This document shows positions 1 to 8,084 of a DNA stretch of 41,104 nucleotides, piece after piece. The DNA lies in assembly GCA_013286945.1 (NCBI GenBank), contig JABDET010000005.1:1-41104 (forward strand), given 5' to 3'. Origin of the DNA: Candidatus Melainabacteria bacterium (GTDB lineage Bacteria > Vulcanimicrobiota > JABDET01). The notes under the pieces were generated by a model. That model saw only the letters and a list, made by a program, of their open reading frames with translations, was not told where the DNA came from and searched no databases. The translations under genes and the position numbers were made by a program. Within the stretch, counting starts at the first letter, position 1. Each line of letters opens with the position of its first letter.

Positions 1-450
1 ATCCATGAGTTCGGCCATTTCTTGATGGCCAAACGCGTGGGGGTAAAAGTTCTTGAATTTGCACTTGGCTTTGGACAACGAATCGTCGGCTGGAAAAAAG
101 GGGATACGGAATACGCCATTCGCCTCTTTCCGCTTGGCGGGTATGTCAAGATGCTCGGGGAAGGGGACGAGGGTGACCCAAACGATCCCGGCAATTTCCA
201 AAATCGAAACCTCTGGGAAAAGGTGGCGGTTGTGGCGGCAGGCCCTTTAATGAATTATGTTCTGGCTATCGTGATCTTGTTTGTCTTGGGTCTTGGATAT
301 GGGATTAACCATTATGTCCCCCAGATCATGGCAACGGTTGGGATTTATTTTTTTGTTCGTTCCCTTCGAAAAGACTCGAACAATGCCAATGTTCGCCGGG
401 TTGAAGCCGTAATTCGGGAAGCTGAGCAGTTGATCCGACAACATCGATAA
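1..450 (+). CDS. Site-2 protease (M50, RseP-like), 5' cut by window, 3' truncated or fused
   Basis: The reading frame is open from base 1 and begins inside the zinc-binding motif HEFGH (residues 2-6 of the visible part), followed by the usual family segments GYVKMLGE and NLWEKVAVVAAGPLMNYVLA, then a membrane helix. RseP-family proteins cleave substrates within the membrane and normally continue with one or two PDZ domains and a second catalytic segment containing an LDG motif, for roughly 350-450 residues. Here the family match stops near residue 107. About 40 unrelated, charged residues ending VIREAEQLIRQHR follow before the stop. No PDZ domain or LDG motif is present. The accA gene follows after 51 bases, which is not a gene order I associate with rseP. 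The gene may be a deletion or fusion product, a diverged short protease, or an assembly join. Family assignment of the N-terminal part is firm; activity is doubtful. Confidence 0.8.
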   Translation: MHEFGHFLMAKRVGVKVLEFALGFGQRIVGWKKGDTEYAIRLFPLGGYVKMLGEGDEGDPNDPGNFQNRNLWEKVAVVAAGPLMNYVLAIVILFVLGLGYGINHYVPQIMATVGIYFFVRSLRKDSNNANVRRVEAVIREAEQLIRQHR

Positions 451-501
451 TTAAAATTACGTCTCGTCGGGCATCCTGGGTATACTAAAGGAGCACCACG
501 C

Positions 502-1479
502 ATGGGATTGGATTCCTTTTTGGAAGTTGAAAAGCCCCTTGAAAAGCTAGAAGAAAAAATTGAGGAGCTGAGGCGATTGAATGCACAAGGAACTGTTGAC
601 TTAGCCGACGAGATTCGCCTCCTTGAGGAAAAAGCATTACGGCTTAAAGAAGAAATCTTTAAGTCGCTTTCGGCATGGGAAAAAGTCCAACTGGCTCGCC
701 ACATGAAACGTCCTACTACCTTGGACTATGTGCGTGCCATAACCACCGACTTTGTCGAACTTCACGGGGATCGTCTCTTTGCAGATGATCCCGCGCTGGT
801 GGGTGGGTTTGCTCGTTTTGAAGGGATCCCTGTGATGGTGATCGGGCATCAAAAGGGGAAAGAAACCAAAGAAAATGTTTATCGAAATTTTGGAATGGCT
901 TCCCCCGAGGGGTTTAGAAAAGCAGCTCGACTCATGAAGCTTACGGAGAAATTTAAACACCCACTTATCACTTTCATTGACACTCCAGGGGCTTATCCAG
1001 GCATTGAAGCAGAAGAACGGGGACAATTTGTGGCCATTGCTGAAAACCTGACCTTGATGGCTGGCCTTTCGGTTCCCATTGTGGTTTGTATCATTGGTGA
1101 GGGGGGAAGCGGTGGGGCACTTGCCCTTGGTTTAGGCGATCGCGTGATCATGTTGGAACATTCGGTTTATTCCGTCATCTCTCCCGAAGGGTGTGCATCC
1201 ATTTTGTGGCGAGATGGGAAAAAGGCTCCAGAAGCTTCTTCGTTTTTGCATCTCACCGCACAAGATCTCGAAAAGCTTCGCCTTGTCGATGAGGTGATTC
1301 CAGAGCCTTTGGGAGGAGCTCATCGCAACATTGAGATGACGATACAACGGGTTCGAAAGTCGATTTCAAATCATCTAAGCCAAGTGAGTGCATTGAGTCT
1401 TCCTGAGCTTTTGCGTTTGCGATATCAAAAATATCGGAAGATGGGAGTGGTTCTCGAGTTCCCCGAAGTTCGACGCTAG
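502..1479 (+). CDS. accA: Acetyl-CoA carboxylase carboxyltransferase subunit alpha
   Basis: This is the alpha subunit of the carboxyltransferase half of acetyl-CoA carboxylase. It works with AccD to move the carboxyl group from biotin to acetyl-CoA, making malonyl-CoA for fatty acid synthesis in the cytoplasm. The 325-residue length is normal. The N-terminal helical segment (FLEVEKPLEKLEEKIEEL) and the crotonase-fold core are intact, with family motifs DFVELHGDR, FIDTPGAYPG, EGGSGGALALG and YSVISPEGCASILW. The start is supported by AAGGAG 8 bases upstream. No accD, accB or accC lies in the window. A TATACT hexamer sits just upstream at 481-486, but it is so close that a transcript from it would lose the ribosome binding site, so I do not call it a promoter. 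Confidence 0.97.
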   Translation: MGLDSFLEVEKPLEKLEEKIEELRRLNAQGTVDLADEIRLLEEKALRLKEEIFKSLSAWEKVQLARHMKRPTTLDYVRAITTDFVELHGDRLFADDPALVGGFARFEGIPVMVIGHQKGKETKENVYRNFGMASPEGFRKAARLMKLTEKFKHPLITFIDTPGAYPGIEAEERGQFVAIAENLTLMAGLSVPIVVCIIGEGGSGGALALGLGDRVIMLEHSVYSVISPEGCASILWRDGKKAPEASSFLHLTAQDLEKLRLVDEVIPEPLGGAHRNIEMTIQRVRKSISNHLSQVSALSLPELLRLRYQKYRKMGVVLEFPEVRR

Positions 1480-1486
1480 AATCTTC

Positions 1487-2596
1487 ATGTGGAATTTAGC
1501 CCTCAAGAATACCAAGGAAATTTGGCGCGACAAGAAGTTGTTGATTATCTCCCTTTTTTTTCCGATTTTTCTTCTCCTCTTAACCCATCTTTTTTTTAAA
1601 GAGGCTCGCTCTTACCTCGAGGCAATTCCTGTTGCCGTGGTGAACCCGGAAACCAATTTCCCGAAAGCGGGTAAGCTTCTCGTTATGGCCCTTGAAAAAA
1701 CAAAGTCTCGCGAAACCGGAAATCCGCTTTTCAAGATAAGCGCGATGTCGAAAGAAGATGCTTTGCGAAATCTGCACGCCGGGAAAGTAGTGGCAGCCCT
1801 CCTTGTGCCCGAGGGATTCACTGAAGCCATTCGAGGGAAAAGCCAAGGCAAACTCGTTTTGTTGATAAATGAGCGAGAAAGAAGAGGAGCATTTGTTGCA
1901 TCGGTCTTGTATTCTCTGGTGGATCGTTTTGGGACTTTGGTGGAAAAAAGTCAAGGGAACGGAGTGAAGTCTCCGGTTTTGCTATCGGTGGTTTCAACCG
2001 ATTCCGGCGTGGCAGAACCTGAACTCGATTCTTTTATCGATGTCTTGATTTTTGCGCTAATCTTTTTGATTCCGTATGCGGCGGGCCAATGGGTATCGGA
2101 ATTTGAACATGGGAGCTTTGCTCGTTTTCGCTTAGCCAATTTTTCCCCGGCTGCTCTTTTTGGCGGCACCCTTTTTTCTACCGCCTTTCTTGGATTCTTG
2201 CAAGGAGGTCTTCTTCTTGTTGTTGGGATTCTGTTGGGACTAAGACTTTACTCACTTCTTTTTTGGATTTGGCCCATTGCGTTTTGCCTTGTCTTAGCGT
2301 CTGGTGGGGTTGGGCTTATTCTTTCTACGTTCATCGAAAAAGAGAAGCAACTCAATCTTTTTGCATCGCTTCTCTTGATTCCGCTCTTCTTTCTTTCAAG
2401 TTCAGCCGGGCGAGAGCTGGGCTCTGAACGAGTGCTGAGCTATCTTCCTTGGCATCAAGGGTACTCGCTCCTCAGTGATTTGTTGACCGCACAAACACCT
2501 GAAATGTTTTTATTCGTTCGCCTCATCGTTTCTTCGTTGATTCTTGCATTTTTTGGGATGTCGCTTTTTTCCATGAGACGATTGTACTATGGCTGA
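1487..2596 (+). CDS. ABC-2 type transporter permease
   Basis: A 369-residue membrane protein with ABC-2/NatB-type topology. It has an N-terminal helix at about residues 17-37 after a short cytoplasmic segment, a large external domain to about residue 180, then about five membrane helices to the C-terminus. The external domain carries a typical segment, VAALLVPEGFTEAIRGK. It overlaps the following ATPase gene by 8 bases, so the pair should form an efflux ABC transporter. The substrate cannot be told from sequence; relatives export drugs, lipids or Na+. It begins only 7 bases after accA, so it may share that transcript. Confidence 0.88.
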   Translation: MWNLALKNTKEIWRDKKLLIISLFFPIFLLLLTHLFFKEARSYLEAIPVAVVNPETNFPKAGKLLVMALEKTKSRETGNPLFKISAMSKEDALRNLHAGKVVAALLVPEGFTEAIRGKSQGKLVLLINERERRGAFVASVLYSLVDRFGTLVEKSQGNGVKSPVLLSVVSTDSGVAEPELDSFIDVLIFALIFLIPYAAGQWVSEFEHGSFARFRLANFSPAALFGGTLFSTAFLGFLQGGLLLVVGILLGLRLYSLLFWIWPIAFCLVLASGGVGLILSTFIEKEKQLNLFASLLLIPLFFLSSSAGRELGSERVLSYLPWHQGYSLLSDLLTAQTPEMFLFVRLIVSSLILAFFGMSLFSMRRLYYG

Positions 2597-3533
2597 GATT
2601 TTTTCACTCCGAGGCATCAAGAAAACGTACAAGAATGGGGTGAAAGCGCTTGCGGATGTTTCTCTGCAAATGGATGAAGGGGAAACGGTGGCGCTTCTTG
2701 GCCCCAATGGTGCTGGAAAAACAACGCTCATCAAGATTCTCACCGGATTGCTCTTTCCAGATGAAGGGAAAGTTTGGATCAAGGGGGTTCAGCTCTCGAG
2801 AGGAGACTCATTCACGCAAAGTTTTGGCATTGTACTCCAGGAGATCGGACTGTGGCCTCATTTAACCGTGACAGAAACTTTGCACTTTGTCGGAAAGCTT
2901 TACAAAATGAAGTCGAACGTCATTCATGAGAGAACAGCCGAATTGTTGCAAGCTTTGGCCCTTAAAGAACACGAGAAACTTCGTTTCGGAGAATTGTCCG
3001 AAGGCTTAAAGAGGCGCCTCAATTTAGCGAGCGCTCTCATTCACGAACCTGAAGTGTTAATTTTAGATGAACCTTCTCTTGGTTTGGATGTTCATGCTCG
3101 GGTGGCCTTGTGGGAATATCTTCTCGCCCTGAAAAAGAAACCGAAGAAACTTTCAATTTTGCTGTCAACCCATGACATGGAAGAAGCCGATCGGCTATCG
3201 GATCGGGTGGGTGTTTTGGATCATGGGAAGCTCTTGGCCCTTGATTCTGTGAGCAACTTGAAATCGGTGCATGCTTCTGGTGATCAGATTGAGATGAAGC
3301 TTGGAGGTAACGGCGCTATCTCGCCCGATTTTTTTTCTCATTGGCCAGGCTTTGTCAGCGCGAAGGCCACGAATGGCACAACACGCCTCTTCATTCGAAA
3401 TGGAATTCGAGAGCTCCCTTCGATCATGAGGGCCATGTTCGAAGCAGGGGTGTCTGTGGAGGATCTTGCTGTTAAACCAGCTACTCTCGCCGAAGTCTTC
3501 TTAGCCCTTACCGGACGTTCGCTTATTAGCTAA
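2589..3533 (+). CDS. ABC transporter ATP-binding protein
   Basis: The 314-residue nucleotide-binding subunit that powers the permease encoded just upstream, with which it overlaps by 8 bases. Visible motifs in order: Walker A GPNGAGKTT (about 38-46), Q-loop in IVLQEIGLW, signature LSEGLKRRLNLA (about 136-147; LSEGL in place of LSGGQ), Walker B VLILDEPS (about 154-161) with D-loop SLGLD, and H-loop STHDMEE (about 194). A C-terminal extension of roughly 90 residues follows, as in CcmA/NatA-type exporters. All catalytic elements are present. The stop codon directly abuts the stop of a convergent small gene. Confidence 0.95.
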   Translation: MAEIFSLRGIKKTYKNGVKALADVSLQMDEGETVALLGPNGAGKTTLIKILTGLLFPDEGKVWIKGVQLSRGDSFTQSFGIVLQEIGLWPHLTVTETLHFVGKLYKMKSNVIHERTAELLQALALKEHEKLRFGELSEGLKRRLNLASALIHEPEVLILDEPSLGLDVHARVALWEYLLALKKKPKKLSILLSTHDMEEADRLSDRVGVLDHGKLLALDSVSNLKSVHASGDQIEMKLGGNGAISPDFFSHWPGFVSAKATNGTTRLFIRNGIRELPSIMRAMFEAGVSVEDLAVKPATLAEVFLALTGRSLIS

Positions 3534-3713
3534 TTAGCCAATAAGATAGTTCAGAGGGCTATGGGGATCAGCATAATAATTCGTTTCTTGCGGACCCTTG
3601 GTTTGTGTTTGAGCTTCCTGGGGTGTTGTGGCTTCTGATCCTCGTTTTCGTGGTTCTGTTTGTGGCAGGCGGCTACCCATTGCTCCTTGAAAGGCGGGAA
3701 ATCTAATGTCCAT
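3534..3713 (-). CDS. Small hypothetical protein (59 residues) with its own promoter
   Basis: A short minus-strand gene lies tail to tail with the ABC ATPase. The start at 3713 is chosen because GAGGAG (3723-3728) lies 9 bases upstream; in-frame ATGs at 3719 and 3722 are nearer the ribosome site and less well spaced. The product begins MDIRFPAFQGAMGSRL and is rich in Pro, Thr and Gln (TTPQEAQTQTKGPQET), with no membrane helix or known motif. Support comes from correct signal order: a promoter at 3745-3773, a short leader, a Shine-Dalgarno and a start. It could also be the coding-like part of a regulatory RNA antisense to the 3' region of the ABC operon. Function unknown. Confidence 0.5.
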   Translation of the reverse strand: MDIRFPAFQGAMGSRLPQTEPRKRGSEATTPQEAQTQTKGPQETNYYADPHSPLNYLIG

Positions 3714-3744
3714 GTTCATCATCTCCTCATCGTTAGTTGTTGGG

Positions 3745-3773
3745 AGTATAACATGATCTTCTCCACAATGCAA
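3745..3773 (-). promoter_or_regulatory. Sigma-70-type promoter for the 3534-3713 gene
   Basis: Read on the minus strand: TTGCAT (3768-3773), a 17-base spacer, then TATACT (3745-3750). Transcription would start near 3738, leaving a leader of about 25 bases that contains GAGGAG before the start. Confidence 0.6.
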
Positions 3774-3879
3774 GGGGTATAAACGGGCACAATTGGCTCT
3801 ACCGATGTATTCTGGAGGTTAAGCCTGGCCGATATTGAATCCAGACGATAATACGCGGGCGGGGGTATGTATTCGGGGA

Positions 3880-4299
3880 ATGACTAAAGAACGAGGCATT
3901 TCGAAAGTTCGAATCCAGTGGAGTCGGGTGACTTTGGTGGTGGTACTCGCTTTTTTCTTAGTAGAAGCTTCTTTGGCTTTTGAGCGCAAACTTGTTTTGC
4001 ACCAGGAAGTTCACGAACACCTCCTCAAGGCTCGCGCCGAGCTTGCGTGGCTACAAAACCAAAATTTAGCCTTAAAGGAAGAGAAGGAAGCCCTGCACCA
4101 CCCAGAGAAAATAGAACAACTTGCCAGGGAGAAGCTTGGCTTAACGAAGCCCCACGAGATTGCAGTCAAGATCATTAGGAAAGCTTCCGATGACCGTACC
4201 CATGAGCAGGGAAATCCTCCCAAGCCTTCCAAAGGTCTTTGGGAAAAAATCAAGGAGGAATTGCCCATCCAATGGCTTTTGAAGTCGGGACGATCGTAG
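3880..4299 (+). CDS. Septum formation initiator (DivIC/FtsB family)
   Basis: A bitopic cell-division protein. A short basic cytoplasmic tail is followed by one membrane helix (about residues 15-33, VTLVVVLAFFLVEASLAF), a coiled coil (HLLKARAELAWLQNQNLALK) and the family's closing motif PEKIEQLAREKLGLTKPHE. In divisome models this family bridges FtsL and FtsQ/DivIB. The start is uncertain. ATG 3880 gives a normal N-terminus but has only a G-rich stretch upstream; TTG 3835 would add 15 residues and lies 16 bases after GGAGG. The C-terminal tail is longer than usual, and the gene overlaps the S1 gene by 28 bases. The divIC then S1 order matches divIC-yabR of Bacillus. Confidence 0.85.
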   Translation: MTKERGISKVRIQWSRVTLVVVLAFFLVEASLAFERKLVLHQEVHEHLLKARAELAWLQNQNLALKEEKEALHHPEKIEQLAREKLGLTKPHEIAVKIIRKASDDRTHEQGNPPKPSKGLWEKIKEELPIQWLLKSGRS

Positions 4300-4718
4300 A
4301 AGGCACGGTCGTCAACATCACGAATTACGGGGCCTTTGTTGAACTCTCTGATGGCAAAACCGGTTTAGTTCACATCTCCGAAATCGCGGATACCTATGTC
4401 ACGGACATTCGTCCACTCCTAAAAGACCGACAACTGGTTCGAGTCAAGATTATTGGGATTAATGACAAGGGGAAATATGACTTGTCTATTAAGCAAGTGG
4501 ATAAGAAACCGGAAGACCATCCCCATCGCGAACGGAAAAAAGGCAAGATTAAGATTAAGGCGCGAACCCTTGGGGAATCAGAACATGACGATCACCGCCG
4601 AGGGGAATCCCTTAGTTTTGAGGATAAGCTTGCTCGCTTTATGAAAGAAAGCGAAGAGCGTCTTCTGGATCTCAAGAGAAATGTTGAAGCAAAACGAGGG
4701 AAGGGGAGAATTCGATGA
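4272..4718 (+). CDS. S1 RNA-binding domain protein (YabR / general stress protein 13 type)
   Basis: 148 residues. One S1 domain fills about residues 3-76 (GTIVEGTVVNITNYGAFVEL, then GLVHISEIADTYV and GINDKGKYDLSIKQV), followed by a very basic and acidic linker and a helical tail (SFEDKLARFMKESEERL). Proteins of this type bind RNA or ribosomes and are small post-transcriptional regulators in Firmicutes. AAGGAGG lies 13 bases before the start, a long gap. No nearer in-frame start exists. Position after the septum initiator gene supports the YabR assignment. Confidence 0.88.
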   Translation: MAFEVGTIVEGTVVNITNYGAFVELSDGKTGLVHISEIADTYVTDIRPLLKDRQLVRVKIIGINDKGKYDLSIKQVDKKPEDHPHRERKKGKIKIKARTLGESEHDDHRRGESLSFEDKLARFMKESEERLLDLKRNVEAKRGKGRIR

Positions 4719-4745
4719 CATCTTTTAAGGAGGTCTTTTCGACCA

Positions 4746-7079
4746 ATGCATCTTATCGCACTTGTACATCATGCTACGAGCGTCTCGCCGGAGCAAATAC
4801 AGCTTCCTCCATTTAATCATCAAACCTACGTCCTTTTGATTGTGGCGCTTGCAACTGCCGCTCTTTCTATTTTATTTGGTGTTTGGCTTATGCGGAGTGT
4901 CATGGCCGCAAGCCCAGGAACTCCAAAAATGCAAGAAGTATCCGAAGCGATTCGTGAGGGAGCCATGGTTTATTTGTCTCGCCAGCGGAACACCATGGTG
5001 TTGTTTGTGCTGGCGACAGCCATCGCCCTCTTTTTCTTTTATCGCACCCTTCCGGCTTATGCGGGAGATTTGAGTCTCCAGGTCGGTATCGCTGTTGCGT
5101 TCTTGATGGGCGTCCTTTGCTCTTATGGTGCCGGCTATGTCGGAATGGGCTTAGCTGTGCGCGCGAATGCGCGTGTGGCTTATGCGGCGCTTTCGAGTTT
5201 CAAGCGAGCATTGGAAGTGGCGTTTGAAGCAGGGGGCGTTTCCGGGATGTTCACGATTGGCATGGGCCTTTTGGGCGCAACCCTCATTTTTCTCATGTTT
5301 AAAGAGAAAGCCATGTTCGTCTTGGTTGGTTTTGGATTCGGGGGATCTCTTGCCGCTTTGTTTATGCGTGTCGGTGGCGGAATTTTCACGAAAGCCGCTG
5401 ACGTTGGGGCTGACCTGGTTGGAAAAGTAGAAAAATCAATTCCCGAAGACGATCCGCGAAATGCGGCGGTGATTGCAGACAATGTTGGAGACAATGTTGG
5501 AGACTGCGCTGGAATGGCGGCCGATGTCTTTGAAAGCTATGAAGTCACCTTGGTTGCTGCCATCATTTTAGGAGCCATCCTTTCAAAACTGCCCGGAATT
5601 AATGGTCAACCGTTTGGCTTAAAACTTATTCTCTTCCCACTGCTCGTTCGAGCTGTCGGTGTGTTCGCGTCATTTATTGGCATTAAGCTTGTCAAAGGAC
5701 AAGAAGATATGCCAGACCCGATGAAGCCAATCAACTTCGGATTTTGGGCTTCGGCGCTTGTCGCTCTGGCTGGAGTCTTTGCGGTTGATTACTGGTATCT
5801 TGATGGTGACTTACGATTCTTCTATGCTTGCACAGCGGGTCTTGTTCTCGCTGTTGCGACCCTCTATCTGACCAATTATTATACACACATCGACAAACCC
5901 GCGGTCACCGAAACGGCATACTCCACCAAAACCGGTGTGGCCACCATGATCCTTTCCGGATTAGCTTTCGGGCTGCAATCGAGCGTATGGGCCATTCTCT
6001 TGATCGGTGGGGCCATCGGTGCTTCGCTCTTCATTTTTCAAGGCAATCTCGGAATGCAGATGTACGGCATTGCGCTTGTTGGACTTGGGTTACTGACCAC
6101 AACAGGATACATCTTGGCCATGGATACTTATGGCCCTGTGACCGATAATGCGAACGGCGTATTTGAAATGTCTGGCGCTCTAAAAGAGTCAGCCAACGGA
6201 GAACGGGCTCATCGCATTGTCGCGAAACTCGATGCCATTGGAAATACCACGAAGGCGTTAACCAAAGGGCTTGCAATTGCCACGGCTGTTATCGCCGCTA
6301 CGGCGTTGTTTAGCTCCTTCATTCAAGCGGCAGGACTTACCGCTTCCGGAATCCGGGTTGACGTCCCGTCTGTCTTTATTGGCTTACTGATCGGTGGCGC
6401 GGTACCGTTTCTCTTCTCCGGATTTGCCATTAACGCGGTTGGACGAGCCGCTTTTCTCGTCGTAGAAGAAGTGCGACGACAATTCCGGGAGATCCCTGGC
6501 ATTATGGAAGGAACCGGCAAACCGGAATATGGCCGTTGTGTTGATATCTCGACCACGGCTGCACAAAAAGAGTTGCTGGGGCCCGGTGTTCTCGCGGTTT
6601 GCACTCCGCTTGTCGTTGGGTTCGGACTTGGTGCTGAAGCCCTTGGCGGTTATCTTGCCGGTACTATTTTAAGTGGACAGCTCATGGCTGTTTTCATGTC
6701 AAATGCCGGAGCCATCTGGGATAATGCGAAGAAAAAAATCGAGGAAGGTCTTTTTGGTGGAAAAGGAACTGAACAGCACAAGGCGGCCGTTGTGGGTGAT
6801 ACGGTGGGCGATCCGTTGAAAGACACCGCGGGTCCAGCCATTAACCCGCTTATTAAAGTAGGAAATCTTGTGGCGATTTTGATTGCGCCAGCGGTGACCG
6901 CTTTGGCGCTACCGAACATGACCCCGGTTATTCGCTGGGGAATCGTGTTCGTTTCACTCGCGGCACTTGCGTTTTCGGTTTGGTTCTCCAATCGAGGTTC
7001 GATTGTGGAAGAATCAGCTGAAGCGTCGTCAGGCAATTCGAAGGGTGTGCTTCCTCGCGAGGTGGTCAACGTAAAGTAA
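4746..7079 (+). CDS. hppA: Membrane-bound proton-translocating pyrophosphatase, K+-independent type
   Basis: A 777-residue, about 16-helix membrane pump that couples pyrophosphate hydrolysis to cation export. Signature segments are present: DVGADLVGKVE (about 219-229), DNVGDNVGDCAGMAADVFES (about 245-264) and the C-terminal GDTVGDPLKDTAGPAINPLIK. The K+-dependence site reads GNTTKALTKG with Lys503. In this family Ala here goes with K+-dependent enzymes and Lys with K+-independent proton pumps, so a K+-independent H+ pump is predicted. AAGGAGG lies 12 bases upstream of the start. The Ppx/GppA gene follows, giving a local pyrophosphate and polyphosphate theme. Confidence 0.96.
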   Translation: MHLIALVHHATSVSPEQIQLPPFNHQTYVLLIVALATAALSILFGVWLMRSVMAASPGTPKMQEVSEAIREGAMVYLSRQRNTMVLFVLATAIALFFFYRTLPAYAGDLSLQVGIAVAFLMGVLCSYGAGYVGMGLAVRANARVAYAALSSFKRALEVAFEAGGVSGMFTIGMGLLGATLIFLMFKEKAMFVLVGFGFGGSLAALFMRVGGGIFTKAADVGADLVGKVEKSIPEDDPRNAAVIADNVGDNVGDCAGMAADVFESYEVTLVAAIILGAILSKLPGINGQPFGLKLILFPLLVRAVGVFASFIGIKLVKGQEDMPDPMKPINFGFWASALVALAGVFAVDYWYLDGDLRFFYACTAGLVLAVATLYLTNYYTHIDKPAVTETAYSTKTGVATMILSGLAFGLQSSVWAILLIGGAIGASLFIFQGNLGMQMYGIALVGLGLLTTTGYILAMDTYGPVTDNANGVFEMSGALKESANGERAHRIVAKLDAIGNTTKALTKGLAIATAVIAATALFSSFIQAAGLTASGIRVDVPSVFIGLLIGGAVPFLFSGFAINAVGRAAFLVVEEVRRQFREIPGIMEGTGKPEYGRCVDISTTAAQKELLGPGVLAVCTPLVVGFGLGAEALGGYLAGTILSGQLMAVFMSNAGAIWDNAKKKIEEGLFGGKGTEQHKAAVVGDTVGDPLKDTAGPAINPLIKVGNLVAILIAPAVTALALPNMTPVIRWGIVFVSLAALAFSVWFSNRGSIVEESAEASSGNSKGVLPREVVNVK

Positions 7080-7106
7080 TACAATCCGCATGCAATGCAG
7101 ATTGTA
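7080..7106. other. Stem-loop between hppA and ppx
   Basis: TACAATC and GATTGTA pair, then after one mismatch GCAT pairs with ATGC around a 3-base loop, starting right after the hppA stop. No clear T-run follows, so it is at best a weak terminator or an RNA-processing or stability structure between two genes 54 bases apart. Confidence 0.5.
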
Positions 7107-7131
7107 TTATCCTGAGCGAAGCGAAGGATCT
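7107..7131. repeat. Short palindromic repeat (CTGAGCGAAGCGAAGGATC type)
   Basis: ATCCT and AGGAT flank a GAGCGAAGCGA centre. It resembles short interspersed palindromes I recall from many uncultured bacterial genomes, and a related palindrome lies at 20808-20832. Its AAGGA stretch sits about 8 bases before the ppx start and appears to serve as that gene's ribosome binding site. Confidence 0.5.
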
Positions 7132-7133
7132 TA

Positions 7134-8063
7134 ATGTCTCGGGTCGGCTTAATTGATGTAGGAACCAATACACTAAGACTTATAATCGGGGAACCTGGTG
7201 AAAACGGGGTTCCCCGATTTCTTTATCATGAAGTTTTAGCCACTCGGCTTGGGGAAGGATTAAGCCAGCGCAACGAACTGAGTCCTGAAGCGATCGAGAG
7301 AACCATCGATGGCTTAAGACGCTTGAAAGCAAAGGCGAACAGCTACGGGGTCAAGCTTGTTGAGGCCTATGCCACGGCATGGGCGCGATTGGCAACCAAC
7401 ACGGATGAAGTTCTCTCGAGCGTTGCAAAGCTCGACCTTCCCATCTGGATCCTAACCGAGGAAGAAGAAGCCATGATGGCCGTGGAATCGGTGAAGCTCT
7501 TGGCGATCGGAACGGAAAATTTTTGGGTGGTTGACATGGGTGGAGGATCGACCCAAATCGTTCGAGTGATTAACGGAGAGGGAGAATACATTCGAAGCGT
7601 TCCGTTCGGCGCGGTGAATTTTACCGAAAAGTATCTTCTCCATGATCCTCCTGAGGTCGATCGAACCAAGGCAGAAGAAGAAGTAAAAAAGCTCTTGGCT
7701 TTACAACGTCTCGGAGAGACCGGCGAACAGAGGGCACGTGTCGTGGCACTTGGCGGGACCGTTGCGACGCTTGGAGCATTGAAAGTGGGGATTGCTCCAG
7801 AAGAGCCAAGTTTCTTCGAAAAAGTCCAGGGGTTATCCCTTGAACAGAGCTGGATAAAAAGCGAGATCGATGTTCTTTTTCATCTGTCGCTTGCTGAACG
7901 AAAAAAACTTGCTGGAATGGAACCCGAACGAGCGGACATTCTTCCAGGTGGCGCAATCCTTCTTCATGGATTTCTTTCGGAAATTAATGCGTCTACAGTC
8001 TTCATTTGCTTATATTCGTTTATCCATGGGTTGTTGGCCAAGAGAGTGGAAGCGCTAGAATAG
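7134..8063 (+). CDS. Exopolyphosphatase / pppGpp phosphatase (Ppx/GppA family)
   Basis: 309 residues of the actin-like ATPase fold. The phosphate-1 motif is GLIDVGTNTLRLIIGE (about residues 4-19), the phosphate-2 motif VVDMGGGSTQIV (about 131-142), and an adenosine-type segment GGTVATLGAL follows. Family members release phosphate from polyphosphate or convert pppGpp to ppGpp. The protein has only the two-domain core, with no extra HD domain, so it is a short Ppx2-like form. Start ATG 7134 follows AAGGA carried by the palindromic repeat. Which substrate is preferred cannot be read from the sequence. Confidence 0.92.
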   Translation: MSRVGLIDVGTNTLRLIIGEPGENGVPRFLYHEVLATRLGEGLSQRNELSPEAIERTIDGLRRLKAKANSYGVKLVEAYATAWARLATNTDEVLSSVAKLDLPIWILTEEEEAMMAVESVKLLAIGTENFWVVDMGGGSTQIVRVINGEGEYIRSVPFGAVNFTEKYLLHDPPEVDRTKAEEEVKKLLALQRLGETGEQRARVVALGGTVATLGALKVGIAPEEPSFFEKVQGLSLEQSWIKSEIDVLFHLSLAERKKLAGMEPERADILPGGAILLHGFLSEINASTVFICLYSFIHGLLAKRVEALE

Positions 8064-8084
8064 ATCTGGTCCAGCTTGGATGAC

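Noticed and set aside
481-486. TATACT just before accA as a -10 hexamer
   Set aside because: Transcription from it would begin within or after the AAGGAG site, and no good -35 lies at the right distance.
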